Shown: positions 52,310 to 61,369, numbered from the stretch's first letter. The stretch: 64,000 nucleotides of DNA from CAZZBK01 sp964652155 (GCA_964652155.1 CAZZBK010000013.1:1-64000), one strand, 5' to 3'. The notes: generated by a model not told the origin, from the letters alone. A program made the numbers and translations.

Positions 52310-53602
52310 ATGGCCCAACATTCACGCCGCTCGTTTTTGCAGCAGTCTGCCTTGGGAGGCACGCTGCTCGGCCTGGCTCCGAGCACCTATCGCTCGGTCT
52401 TTGCGGCCGAACCGCCCAGCGAGCGGGTCCGCGTCGGCCTGATCGGCGTCGGCAATCAGGGCGGGCCCAAGAACAACATGAAGTATTTTCTCAAAAACAT
52501 TGTCGCCCTGTGCGATCTCGACAAGAACTACCTCGCTGAAGCCGCCGACTTTTTGTCCAAACAGGCGAACCTGACCGCGACGATGACCGACGATTATCGC
52601 CGACTGCTGGACGCCAGGGACATCGACGCCGTGGTTGTGACCGTGCCCGACCAGTGGCACGCGCGGATGACGATCGACGCTTGCCAAGCCGGCAAAGACG
52701 TGTACTGCGAGAAGCCCTTGACGCTTGTGATTGGCGAAGGGAAGCCGATGATCGACGCGGCTCGCAAACATGGCCGGGTCGTGCAGACCGGCACGATGCA
52801 ACGCAGTGGCGCGGAGTTCAAGCTGGCCGTCGAGCTCGTGCAACAAGGGATCGTCGGTAAAGTCAGCGCCGTGAATGTCACGCTCCCTGGCCCCAATTGG
52901 ATCGCCCGGGCGGGCATGCCGGTGCCTGACAGCGCTCCGCCCGAAGGCTTTGACTTCAACCGCTGGTTGGGCCCCGCTCCGCTGCGCTCCTACAACAAGA
53001 ACCGGGTCCATTACCTGTTCCGTTTCTACTGGGACTACAGCGGCGGTCAGCAAACCAATTTTGGCGCCCACCATCTCGATATCGCTCAATGGGGCTTGGG
53101 CATGGACGCGAGCGGACCCATCAGCGTCGAGGGGTCGGCCGTCTACCATCCCGACGGCTGGTACGAAACGCCCGACACGACCGAGATCAAGTACACGTAC
53201 GCCAGTGGCGTGGTGATGACGTGCCGCCAGAAGCTCAACACGAAGAACCCCGACCAGGGGACCGAATTCATCGGCAACAAGGGGAGCCTGTTCGTCTATC
53301 GCGGCGGCATCGTCGCCAACCCGCCGGAGTTACTCAAGGACATCGAGTTGCCGAAGATTGTCAGTTCACAAGCGAACACGGCGCACGTGAACAACTTCTT
53401 CGATTGCGTGAAGTCGCGTCAGACTCCCGCGGCCGACGTCAGCATTGGTCACCGCTCGGCGACCGTTTGTCATCTCGGCAACATCGCCGTGCGCACGCAA
53501 AAGAAAATCCACTGGGACCCGACGAGCGAAACGATCGTCGGCGACACCGAGGCGGCGAAGTGGCTGACCAAGGAATACCGCAAGCCTTGGACGCTGACGT
53601 AA
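52310..53602 (+). CDS. Gfo/Idh/MocA-family oxidoreductase, Tat-exported
   Basis: The 430-residue NAD(P)-dependent sugar oxidoreductase has a Tat signal (SRRSFLQQSALGG). The Rossmann motif is VGLIGVGNQGG. YCEKPLT is the Gfo/Idh/MocA lysine motif, and GAHHLDIAQWG carries the catalytic His-region. Exported members oxidise sugar C3 hydroxyls (3-keto sugars) and pair with DUF1080 hydrolases, so the gene at 38.1 kb is a candidate partner (inference). It follows recQ on the same strand after 130 bases. A REP pair follows its stop. Confidence 0.93.
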   Translation: MAQHSRRSFLQQSALGGTLLGLAPSTYRSVFAAEPPSERVRVGLIGVGNQGGPKNNMKYFLKNIVALCDLDKNYLAEAADFLSKQANLTATMTDDYRRLLDARDIDAVVVTVPDQWHARMTIDACQAGKDVYCEKPLTLVIGEGKPMIDAARKHGRVVQTGTMQRSGAEFKLAVELVQQGIVGKVSAVNVTLPGPNWIARAGMPVPDSAPPEGFDFNRWLGPAPLRSYNKNRVHYLFRFYWDYSGGQQTNFGAHHLDIAQWGLGMDASGPISVEGSAVYHPDGWYETPDTTEIKYTYASGVVMTCRQKLNTKNPDQGTEFIGNKGSLFVYRGGIVANPPELLKDIELPKIVSSQANTAHVNNFFDCVKSRQTPAADVSIGHRSATVCHLGNIAVRTQKKIHWDPTSETIVGDTEAAKWLTKEYRKPWTLT

Positions 53603-53630
53603 GTTCGTCCTGCGTTCAGTCGGATATTAC

Positions 53631-53757
53631 ACAACGAGCGGGAGACGTCAGTCTCCCGATGACGTTGAGAATATGATCGCGCTGTTTGGTCAAAGTCAGG
53701 ATCGTTTACTCGTTGACGAACCCAGCTTATCGGGAGACTGGCGTCTCCCGCTCGTTG
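53631..53757. repeat. REP pair (BIME-like), third copy
   Basis: Two hairpins face each other: GGGAGAC-GTCA-GTCTCCC (53640-53657) and GGGAGAC-TGGC-GTCTCCC (53732-53749), both perfect and bracketed by ACAACGAGC/GCTCGTTGT ends. Stem bases differ from the RAYT-flanking copies by base-paired changes (GGC to GAC with GCC to GTC), and the loop GTCA is shared with their first hairpin. Between convergent genes. Confidence 0.85.
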
Positions 53758-53798
53758 TAAAACATTGCGCTTCAATCGTTGAGAAATTCGCCAACCGA

Positions 53799-55352
53799 TT
53801 ACAACGTCGGGCCGATCGCCCAGGGGGCGTACTCGTCTTCGCCGTAGCCGAGCTGCTCGCTCTTGGTTTTTTTGCCGCTGGCCACGTCGAGCACCATCTC
53901 AAAAATCTCGCGGCCGACGTGCTCGACACTCGTCCCTTCCAAAATCACGCCGGCGTTGATGTCCATGTCGGACTCCATTCGCTGGTACATCGGCGTGTTC
54001 GTGGCGATCTTGATCGAGGGGCTCGGCTTACAACCAAAACAACTGCCGCGACCGGTCGTGAAGGCCACGACATTGCAGCCGCCGGCAACCAAGCCGGTCA
54101 CGCTCGCGGGATCAAAGCCCGGCGTGTCCATCACGCACATCCCCTTGGCCGTGATCGGCTCGGCGTAGAGATACACGGCGTTCATGGCCGTCGAGCCGGC
54201 CTTGGCCGTGGCGCCGAGCGATTTCTCGTAAATGGTCGTCAGACCCCCTTCCTTATTGCCGGGCGAGGGATTGTTGTCGAGCTGCACACCAAAGAAGCCG
54301 GCATAACGCTCCCACCAGCGGATTCGCTCGACGAGTTTCTCCCCCACCGCGCGGCTGCGAGCCCGGCGCGTGAGCAGGTGCTCAGCCCCCAGAATCTCGG
54401 GGGTCTCGGCGAGCACGGTCGTGCCACCGGCGGCGACGAGCAGATCGCTGGCCACGCCCAAGGCCGGGTTGGCCGTGATGCCCGAGTTCCCATCGCTGCC
54501 GCCGCAATTCAAGCCAAGAATAATCTCGTTGGCCGGGATCGACTCGCGCCGCACGTCGTTGACCAGCGGCAACAAGCCGGAGAGTTCGCGCAAGCCCCAC
54601 TCGATCGTCTTCTGCGTGCCGCCGAGGTCTTGCAACGTGGCAATCGGCACTTGCCGCTGAGCTTGGTTCCCCAGGCCGCTAATCTGCACGAGCCCTTCAT
54701 GATCGACGAGATACGGAATCGAGCCGGTCTCGCAACCCAGGCCGATGATGATATAGCCCCCGATGTTGGCATGTTTGGCAAAGCCGGCGATCGTGCGGGC
54801 GAGTTGCTGATGGTCCTCGCCGCCAAACTGCATGGCGCAGCCCCCCTTGTGCGTCAGCGGCAGAATGCCATCGACGTTGGGATACTTTTTCAGCAGCGTC
54901 TCGTCGAACCGCTGCGCGATCAGCTTGCTCACATGGGCCGAGCAGTTCACGCTCGAGATGATCGCGATATAATTGCGCGTGGCCGCCTTGCCGCTAGCGC
55001 GACGGTAGCCCTGAAAGGTGCGCCCCACGATGGGTTCGGGATCGCGCGGCGTTTCGGTGGCGTACTCGTAATCTTGCCGCAGGGGTCCCGCTTCGAGGTT
55101 ATGCGAGTGGATCCAGTCGCCCGGCTCGATGGCACTCTTGGCATAGCCGATGAGTTGACCGTAGCGCGTGACGCGCTCCCCCTTGGCATGCGGCCGCAGG
55201 GCGATCTTGTGCCCCAGCTTGACCGCACCGGTCAACTTGACCGTGTACGGTCCGGCGGTGATCGTCTCGCCCGCGGGCAGATTACACGTGGCAATACAGA
55301 CGGTGTCGTCGTTATGGAGATGCACAACACGAACGGCGGAAGAAATCAACAT
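53799..55352 (-). CDS. Altronate/galactarate dehydratase family (UxaA/GarD-like)
   Basis: The 517-residue iron-dependent dehydratase of sugar acids has an N-terminal SAF domain (residues 1-90: AVRVVHLHNDDTVCIA, GHKIALRPHAKGE, YGQLIGYAKSAIEPGDWIHSHN). The catalytic part has VNCSAHVSK, THKGGCAMQFGG, LGLNCGGSDGNSGITANPALG and GRGSCFG. Both UxaA (altronate) and GarD (galactarate) have this architecture; the sequence does not separate them by eye. It yields 2-keto-3-deoxy acids and could feed the same pathway as the enolase-superfamily dehydratase. The start is ATG 55352; no ribosome-binding site is evident, and a repeated inverted element lies 38 bases upstream. Confidence 0.92.
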   Translation of the reverse strand: MLISSAVRVVHLHNDDTVCIATCNLPAGETITAGPYTVKLTGAVKLGHKIALRPHAKGERVTRYGQLIGYAKSAIEPGDWIHSHNLEAGPLRQDYEYATETPRDPEPIVGRTFQGYRRASGKAATRNYIAIISSVNCSAHVSKLIAQRFDETLLKKYPNVDGILPLTHKGGCAMQFGGEDHQQLARTIAGFAKHANIGGYIIIGLGCETGSIPYLVDHEGLVQISGLGNQAQRQVPIATLQDLGGTQKTIEWGLRELSGLLPLVNDVRRESIPANEIILGLNCGGSDGNSGITANPALGVASDLLVAAGGTTVLAETPEILGAEHLLTRRARSRAVGEKLVERIRWWERYAGFFGVQLDNNPSPGNKEGGLTTIYEKSLGATAKAGSTAMNAVYLYAEPITAKGMCVMDTPGFDPASVTGLVAGGCNVVAFTTGRGSCFGCKPSPSIKIATNTPMYQRMESDMDINAGVILEGTSVEHVGREIFEMVLDVASGKKTKSEQLGYGEDEYAPWAIGPTL

Positions 55353-55389
55353 GCTGATGCGTAGGGAATAGGTGATGAAGAAGGAAATG

Positions 55390-55520
55390 GAACCACGGAT
55401 GAACACAGATCAACACGGATCTAAGAGATGAAAGTAGGAAAAGATCGCAATTGCATTTGCGTTCCACTCCTTGACTAGCCTCTAGCCCCTCTCCTCCCGA
55501 TCTGTGTTCATCCGTGGTTC
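55390..55520. repeat. Inverted repeat with 21-bp arms, noncoding element
   Basis: The arm at 55390-55410 (begins GAACCACGGATGAACACAGA) is exactly reverse-complementary to 55500-55520. The centre holds no gene. Similar CCACGGATGAACACGGAT-type repeats are dispersed in many bacterial genomes. Between the dehydratase start and the hemA stop, so it forms part of the dehydratase gene's upstream region. Confidence 0.85.
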
Positions 55521-55591
55521 TTTTCGTGACTTGAGTTGCTCTCGCTAATTTTATCGCGTTGTGGCGGAGTGTACCACCCGGGCTCAATGGT

Positions 55592-56866
55592 TCAATCTTT
55601 GAGATTGAACAGCCGCTTGAAGGCGTCGATCAGGCCGTGCGGGACCCCTTCACGCGACTCGTCCCGCAAGGCCTCAAGCGGCGGATGCAAGAACTTATTG
55701 ATGAGCCGATCGAATGATTGCCGCACCTCGTCGCGCGTGCGATCGTCGAGTTGCGGCAGCTTATTGAACAGCCGCTTCAGTTCCTCGTCCTTCCACTGCT
55801 GCCACCCCTGTCGCACGCGGCGAATGATGGGACCCGTGGTGCGATGGTTCAAATCGGCCATGAAGCGTGCCGTCTCGTCCTCGATAATGACCATCGCGCG
55901 GGGAAATTCCTGATCGCGCTGTTGCCGGTTCCGCTCGCAGGCCGCGCTCAGGTCGTCGAGCGAGTACAGGTACACGTTCAGACACTCGCCAATGCGCGCA
56001 TCGAAGTCGCGCGGCACGGCCAGGTCGAGCACGAACAGATCACGCTGAAACCGCCGCGGCTCGATCTGCTTATACAGCTCAAGACTCACGATCGGATCTT
56101 CGGCTCCGGTCGTGGAAATCACCAGATCGGCCTCGGCGAGCAGTCGGGGCAACTCGCTCCACTCGGCGGCGCGGCCGTTCATCTTCTCGGCCAACGCGCG
56201 CGCGCGTTCAAAGCTGCGGTTGATGACCGTGATGTCGCGGGCCCCCTCGTCGAGCAAATACGTGAGCGTCTCCTCCCCCATCTCGCCGGCACCGATCACA
56301 ACGATCCGCTTGTCGTCGAACCGCTCGAAGATATTCTTGGCGAAGTCGCTGACCGCGATGCTGGGGATACTCACGCGCCGCTCGTTGATCGCCGTTTCAG
56401 TGGCGACCCGCTTGGCCACTTTAAGCGCCGCCTGGAACATCTGATGCGTGAGTGGCCCGGTGCTGTTATGAGTTTGGGCCAACTCGTAGGCCTGCTTCAC
56501 CTGCGCGACGATCTGCGGCTCGCCAACCACCATGCTGTCGAGGCTGGCCGCGACGGTAAACAGATGCCGCACGACATCCTCGCCGCTCCGCTCGAAGAGG
56601 TCGTTAAAGATGTCGACCGTGCGCAAGCCATGAAAGTCGGCGAAGAACTCGGCCACGTCGCGATGCGAGGGGACCTGCGACTGATCGTCGGCCGCCGTGT
56701 AGAGTTCGACCCGATTGCAGGTCGAAAGCAGCACGACCTCGGAGCCCGGGAATCGCGCGCGCAGATCGTCGAGCGCCTGCTCGGCTTGCGGCGGACTAAA
56801 CGCGAGCTTGGCCCGCAAGTTGACCCCGCTCAGATGATGCGAACAACCGACGACTTGGACCTTCAT
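55592..56866 (-). CDS. hemA: Glutamyl-tRNA reductase
   Basis: The 424-residue enzyme of the C5 pathway reduces glutamyl-tRNA to glutamate-1-semialdehyde for haem and tetrapyrrole synthesis. The nucleophile is C50 in LLSTCNRVELYTA. The NADPH-binding domain has VIGAGEMGEETLTYL, NRSFERA and STTGAEDPI, and the C-terminal dimerisation helices end at FKRLFNLKD. The ATG at 56866 overlaps the end of the upstream HemX-like gene by 4 bases (ATGA), so the two are translationally coupled. The gene closes this minus-strand pair; the following interval holds a repeated inverted element. Confidence 0.95.
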   Translation of the reverse strand: MKVQVVGCSHHLSGVNLRAKLAFSPPQAEQALDDLRARFPGSEVVLLSTCNRVELYTAADDQSQVPSHRDVAEFFADFHGLRTVDIFNDLFERSGEDVVRHLFTVAASLDSMVVGEPQIVAQVKQAYELAQTHNSTGPLTHQMFQAALKVAKRVATETAINERRVSIPSIAVSDFAKNIFERFDDKRIVVIGAGEMGEETLTYLLDEGARDITVINRSFERARALAEKMNGRAAEWSELPRLLAEADLVISTTGAEDPIVSLELYKQIEPRRFQRDLFVLDLAVPRDFDARIGECLNVYLYSLDDLSAACERNRQQRDQEFPRAMVIIEDETARFMADLNHRTTGPIIRRVRQGWQQWKDEELKRLFNKLPQLDDRTRDEVRQSFDRLINKFLHPPLEALRDESREGVPHGLIDAFKRLFNLKD

Positions 56867-57762
56867 GAGTTCGCCTCCGTGCCAGAGGCGAAAGGGGCGA
56901 GGGGTGAGGGGTGAGGGGTGAGGTCCGATTTTCTCCCGGCGTGTTCACTGGGCAGCCAGAAACGCACGACGATCGACAAGGCGAGAAACACGAAGCTCAC
57001 CAAAGTCAGATAGGCCACCTTGCGTCCCTGGCGAGCGGGCCGATAGAGGATCGAAAAGCCGGCCGCCACGATGAGCCAACCGGCGAACAGGCTGCTGCTC
57101 CAGACGATCGGATCGTTCCAGGGAATGTTGGCCAACGAGCGGCTCCGATTGATCGAGTTGAGCACGATGCCCGAGAACAGCCCAATGGCGAACATCACAA
57201 CCGAGCTAAGCAGCGCGCGTTGATTGAGTCGTTCGAGCCATTCGAGGCTGGGGAGGCGCAGGCCGATGGTCGCAATCCGTTTGTGTTTCATTCGCCAGGC
57301 TTGCACCAGGCACATCAGCCCGCCGACGAAGCCGACCATGACGGTCACATAGCCCAACAGCAGCGAGAAGCCGTGGATGCGTCCCCAGATGGTGATCGCC
57401 TCGGCCGTGGCAAAGGGGGTGGTGTCTCCCCAAAATCGCCCCACGGCGATCAGCACGAGCACGATCGGCAACACGAACACGCCGAAGGCGGTGCGTGGAT
57501 GCGCGTACGTAAGATACAAATACAACGCGACCAGCACCCAGGCGGCGACCAAGTACCAATCGAATTCGCTCGACAACGGCGTGGCGGCCGCCGTGGCGGC
57601 GCGATGGGCCAGAAACAAGCTGTGCGCAAACAAGCCAGCCCCGGCAAAGCCGAGCATCACCACGCCGCGCACCCGGCTGCTGAACCAGAGCCGCGAGAGC
57701 TCGAGCGCGAGCGCGACGGTGTAACTCGCCGCGAAACAGGTGATGCTAATGCCTTGGAACAT
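56863..57762 (-). CDS. HemX/CcsA-like membrane protein
   Basis: The 299-residue integral membrane protein has eight hydrophobic segments (such as VVMLGFAGAGLFAHSLFL, VAAWVLVALYLYLTYA, FGVFVLPIVLVLIAVGRF and LLGYVTVMVGFVGGLMCLV) and the RIHGFSLLLGY and IWGRIHGFS histidines of the HemX/CcsA cytochrome-assembly family. HemX proteins next to hemA control HemA level or haem delivery. The last 25 residues (LTPHPSPLAPFASGTEANS) are encoded by a repeat-rich run of GGGGTGAGGG units and so look like an appended, non-conserved tail. It overlaps hemA by 4 bases. Start ATG 57762. Confidence 0.88.
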   Translation of the reverse strand: MFQGISITCFAASYTVALALELSRLWFSSRVRGVVMLGFAGAGLFAHSLFLAHRAATAAATPLSSEFDWYLVAAWVLVALYLYLTYAHPRTAFGVFVLPIVLVLIAVGRFWGDTTPFATAEAITIWGRIHGFSLLLGYVTVMVGFVGGLMCLVQAWRMKHKRIATIGLRLPSLEWLERLNQRALLSSVVMFAIGLFSGIVLNSINRSRSLANIPWNDPIVWSSSLFAGWLIVAAGFSILYRPARQGRKVAYLTLVSFVFLALSIVVRFWLPSEHAGRKSDLTPHPSPLAPFASGTEANS

Positions 57763-57786
57763 AGGAAAATATTGAATGATGTATAA

Positions 57787-58015
57787 CCCTTCTCCCTTTG
57801 GGAGAAGGTGGCGACATCGTTGCCGGATGAGGGGAGTTGGGAGTATCGGTCGTGCGTGCTATATGTTGTCTCGATGCTGAGGGGGTTTGCTCTGCGGCGT
57901 GCCAGTTGAGAAGGATTCGTTCATCTCGCTTCCAAAAACACGTCCACTTACTTTAGGTCGCGCCGCCAGCTCCCCTCACCCGGCCTTCGGCCACCCTCTC
58001 CCAAGGGGAGAGGGG
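57787..58015. repeat. Two hairpins of the CCCTCTCCC repeat family
   Basis: CCTTCTCCC-TTT-GGGAGAAGG (57788-57808) followed by TGGCGACATCGTTGCCGGATGA, in parts TGGCGACATC and GTTGCCGGATGAGGGG, and CCCCTCACCCGGCC-TTC-GGCC plus CCCTCTCCC-AAG-GGGAGAGGG (57972-58014). They occupy most of the interval between the HemX-like gene and the sigma-54 activator. Confidence 0.75.
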
Positions 58016-58023
58016 ATTGGGAA

Positions 58024-59088
58024 TTACCCTTCCTCCTTCTCGCTCTCGTCGAGGCCGTAATCCTTGAGCTTCTTGTGCAGCGTGTTGCGATTGATCCCCA
58101 GCTTGGCGGCCGCCTTGATCTGCACATTGTCGCAACTGCTCATCACTTGGGCGATCAACTCACGCTCGACACGATCGACAATCTTGGCGTGCAGACTATC
58201 CTCGTTCGGGCTGGCGCTCGTGAGGCCAAACTGCACCAACTCGGCGGTGAGCGATTCCAGGTCGGCCTTGCTAAAGCGGGGCGAGCGGCGCGACTTGCGC
58301 CCCAGTACCGCGTCGGGAAGCAGATCGAGCGTAAACTCATCGCTGGGGGACATGACCACCGCGCGCTCGACGTAGTTCTGCAACTCGCGCACGTTGCCAG
58401 GCCAGTCGTACCTCTGTAAGGCTTCGATCACCTGCGGTTCGACATGCACGACATACCGATCGTTCCGTTCGTTGTAATACTCCAAGAAGTAGCTGACCAG
58501 CGCGGGGATATCCTCGCGCCGCTCGCGCAGCGGGGGGAGATGGATGGCCACCACGTTGAGCCGATAGAACAAGTCCTCGCGAAACCGCTCCGCCTCGACC
58601 TCGTCAAGCAAATCGCGATTGCTGGCGGCAATCACGCGCGTGTCGACCCGCACGGTGTGCGTATCGCCGACGCGCTCGAACTCGCGCTCTTGCAAGACGC
58701 GCAGCAGCTTGACTTGCAGCTTGGGGGTGGTCGAGTTGATCTCGTCGAGGAAGATCGAGCCGGTGTGGGCAGCCTCAAAACGGCCGGTCCGATTGTCGAC
58801 CGCGCCGGTGAACGCGCCGCGCACGTGGCCAAACAGTTCGCTCTCGAGCAGGCTCTCGCTCAATGCGCCGCAGTTCACACGCACGAACGGGCCACTCTGC
58901 CGCGGGCTGAGCTGGTGAACCGCCTTGGCAATCAATTCCTTGCCAGTGCCGGTCTCGCCCAGCAACAACACGCTGGCATTGCTCCGCGCGACCTGCCGGG
59001 TCAAGGCGTACACGTGTTGCATGGCCGGACCGCTGCCAATCAAACCGGAGATCGGCGGCCCCGACGGAGACGAATGTTGCTCTTTCAT
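58024..59088 (-). CDS. Sigma-54-dependent AAA+ activator without an N-terminal sensory domain
   Basis: The 354-residue bacterial enhancer-binding protein has Walker A in LLGETGTGKE (residues 43-51), the sigma-54-contacting GAFTGA loop (91-96), Walker B in GSIFLDEI and the sensor II/arginine segment RYDWPGNVRELQNYVERA. The C-terminal Fis-type HTH is near residues 310-346 (VQIKAAAKLGINRNTLHKKL). It lacks a receiver, GAF or PAS domain: only about 18 residues precede the AAA+ core. Regulation must come from partner binding, expression level, or the HTH. ATG 59088 is the start. It lies 52 bases after the exported receiver-like HEAT protein, in the same orientation, suggesting co-transcription. Confidence 0.9.
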   Translation of the reverse strand: MKEQHSSPSGPPISGLIGSGPAMQHVYALTRQVARSNASVLLLGETGTGKELIAKAVHQLSPRQSGPFVRVNCGALSESLLESELFGHVRGAFTGAVDNRTGRFEAAHTGSIFLDEINSTTPKLQVKLLRVLQEREFERVGDTHTVRVDTRVIAASNRDLLDEVEAERFREDLFYRLNVVAIHLPPLRERREDIPALVSYFLEYYNERNDRYVVHVEPQVIEALQRYDWPGNVRELQNYVERAVVMSPSDEFTLDLLPDAVLGRKSRRSPRFSKADLESLTAELVQFGLTSASPNEDSLHAKIVDRVERELIAQVMSSCDNVQIKAAAKLGINRNTLHKKLKDYGLDESEKEEG

Positions 59089-59140
59089 ATCCTTAAACGC
59101 GCTGCGCTGCGCCGGGCGACCTGTGTCGCGCTGGCGAGCG

Positions 59141-61369
59141 CTAACGCGGCGGCTCCTCCTGAACAGGGGTTGCAACGCTCGCCGGCTCCGCCTGCTTGCC
59201 AGTGCGCTCCAGGGTATCGAGTATCGACGCGAGCACCTGCTGCACGTCACGCGGTTGGCGTTCGCTGTCGTTGTAGCGGTCGTATTGCCGCAGCATCTCG
59301 CTCCGGGTCAACATGATGCCCGATTGCTTGACGCTCGCCGCAAAGGCGTCAGCCGCGCCGCGCCGCAACTCAATCGGCTGCGTGAGCGAGCTGGCAATCT
59401 CGACCAGTTGCCGCTGAGCGGGCGCTGAGCCCAACTCGGCGAGCAGCGCGAACGCGGCCGGAGCCAGCTCGCTGACCCGCGTGGCGTCGATGAGCGACGA
59501 CTCAAGTTGCCGCGAGCCATAACGGCTGCGCGCCTCGCGATCGAGCGACACCCACCACTCGAGCACCCACTTGGCCTGCTGCACTCGCAATGGCGGCGGC
59601 ACGATGTGCCTGCCATGCTCGTTGAACAACGTGCGAAAGAACGTCGCATCGGCCGTCAAGCTGCTGGAGGGTTCATAGACCTCGGCCAACTCGATCCGCC
59701 GCGCCAAGGCCGTCGCCAACTCGCGTTGCGCGGCGTCGGCCACAATCGCCAGCGGAATGTGGGCCGTTCGATTGTCTCGCCGCAGCGCGTTCAAGAACAG
59801 CCCCGAGCTTGGCGCCGCCACCAGCATGTCGACCACCAACAACTCGTAATCGGCCGACTTGGCGAGCATTTGCATCGCGGTCCGCGCGTCGGGCGCAATT
59901 TGCACGTCAACTCCAAGTTGCATCAGCACGCCCACGCGATTCTGGGCCGTCACCGGACGCGGATCCACGACCAACGCCCGCGGCACTCCTTGCGTGGAGA
60001 TCAGCGAGCGAACCGTCTCGACCACAAAGCTGTCGCCAGGGAAAGCGTCGCGCGGTTGCCAAACAGCCAGGGTTTGCAAGGCGGCGAAGCGAATGCGCCG
60101 GTTGCGATGACGCACGGCCTGCATGACGAGTGACGTGTTGGCGTCGAGCCGGTGCAACGACTCGGCCGACCCCACCTCGCCCAGCAGCCGCAAGGCGACC
60201 ACGGCCAGGTCGGCGCGGTCGTCGGCGAGCGCCGATTGCAACAACTCGTTCAGTCCCAGCTCGCCCGCCTCGCGCAGCGACGCGATCGTTGCCGCTTCGC
60301 TCTCGGGCCAAGGTTGATCGATGCCAAATTGAGTCGCGGCGGCTTGGATCCGCGTCGACCAATAAAACTTGCGAATCTCGGCGCTCTCGCTCATGATTTG
60401 CCGCGCTTGATCGGCGAACCGCGACGCCTGTTGCAGCGCGGCGATGCGCGTGGGGAGCAGGTCGACGACCAGCTGCGCGTTGTCGGCGTCCCAGCGCAAA
60501 ATGGCCGAGCGCCCCTCGGCGTCGCTGTCGAGCTTGCGTTGTCCGCTGACGAATTCTCGCGCGGCCAGATACAGTTTGCCGGCGGCCTGACCGCTCGTGA
60601 GCTGTTCGAGTTGCGGCACCGCGCGGCGCGTGGCGGCGCGGACCTCGGCCGAGGCCTGGGGCGAAAACGCCGGCGCGAGCGCGTACAGCACAGTGTCCGG
60701 ATGATCGAGCCGCGCGAGCGTCTCGACGGCCCGCACCTTGATCGAGTCGCCGGCCGTGGCCGCGAGCGACGACAGCGGCTCGAACGATTCGCTCCCCAAC
60801 ACCACGAGCGCCTCTTGGACGCCGCGGTGGTAGTCGGTCTTGCTGTCGTCGGCGAGCGCGGCGACGAGCGCCGACACGGCGACGGCGTGTCCCAACTGCA
60901 ACTCGCGGATCGCCGTGGCGCGAACCGCTTTCGCTGGGTTGGCCAACTGCTCGATATGAGCGGCGATCCGCTCAGGGTCGCGGACTCGACGCTCGAACGC
61001 GCCGATGGCCGCCTCGGACAGCGGCTTGCCCCACGGAGAGAGCACGTCGTTGCGCGAAATCTTCAAAAAGAACGCCGAACCCAACTCGCGATACAAGGCC
61101 ACGAGCTTATCCTCGTCCAACTGCATGTCGAGCAGCTTCTTGAGCGACGCCGCGGCGTACGGTGCCTCGTTCAGATCGATGAACGTGTTCACCAACCGGG
61201 CCAGGCCCGAGACGGTCTGCGGCGGTCGTTCGAGCAACACACGCACGACCGGATCGCGCGCCGGTGGCAAAACTGGCAACGGAATGTCGGCCGGCTCTTG
61301 AGCCCAACCAACACTTACCACGCACGACCAAACGATCGCGGCCCAGACGGCATTCATCACGCGTGACAT
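59141..61369 (-). CDS. Exported HEAT-repeat protein with a degenerate receiver-like domain
   Basis: The 742-residue protein begins with a signal peptide (MNAVWAAIVWSCVVSVGWA). Alpha-helical HEAT-like pairs fill residues about 130-270 and 380-440 (KAVRATAIRELQLGHAVAVSALV, RIRFAALQTLAVWQP). A Rossmann-like segment at about 462-585 has the beta-alpha rhythm of a CheY receiver: RALVVDPRPV, YELLVVDMLVAAPSSGLFL and IPLAIVADAA. An Asp sits at the phosphoacceptor position (VVDML, residue about 510), but the acidic pair is reduced to VVDPR and the conserved Lys near the C-terminal end is not found (EVYEPSSS). Cytoplasmic receivers are not expected after a signal peptide, so phosphotransfer is unlikely. 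Upstream of the sensorless sigma-54 activator, as if from one operon. Confidence 0.75.
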   Translation of the reverse strand: MSRVMNAVWAAIVWSCVVSVGWAQEPADIPLPVLPPARDPVVRVLLERPPQTVSGLARLVNTFIDLNEAPYAAASLKKLLDMQLDEDKLVALYRELGSAFFLKISRNDVLSPWGKPLSEAAIGAFERRVRDPERIAAHIEQLANPAKAVRATAIRELQLGHAVAVSALVAALADDSKTDYHRGVQEALVVLGSESFEPLSSLAATAGDSIKVRAVETLARLDHPDTVLYALAPAFSPQASAEVRAATRRAVPQLEQLTSGQAAGKLYLAAREFVSGQRKLDSDAEGRSAILRWDADNAQLVVDLLPTRIAALQQASRFADQARQIMSESAEIRKFYWSTRIQAAATQFGIDQPWPESEAATIASLREAGELGLNELLQSALADDRADLAVVALRLLGEVGSAESLHRLDANTSLVMQAVRHRNRRIRFAALQTLAVWQPRDAFPGDSFVVETVRSLISTQGVPRALVVDPRPVTAQNRVGVLMQLGVDVQIAPDARTAMQMLAKSADYELLVVDMLVAAPSSGLFLNALRRDNRTAHIPLAIVADAAQRELATALARRIELAEVYEPSSSLTADATFFRTLFNEHGRHIVPPPLRVQQAKWVLEWWVSLDREARSRYGSRQLESSLIDATRVSELAPAAFALLAELGSAPAQRQLVEIASSLTQPIELRRGAADAFAASVKQSGIMLTRSEMLRQYDRYNDSERQPRDVQQVLASILDTLERTGKQAEPASVATPVQEEPPR

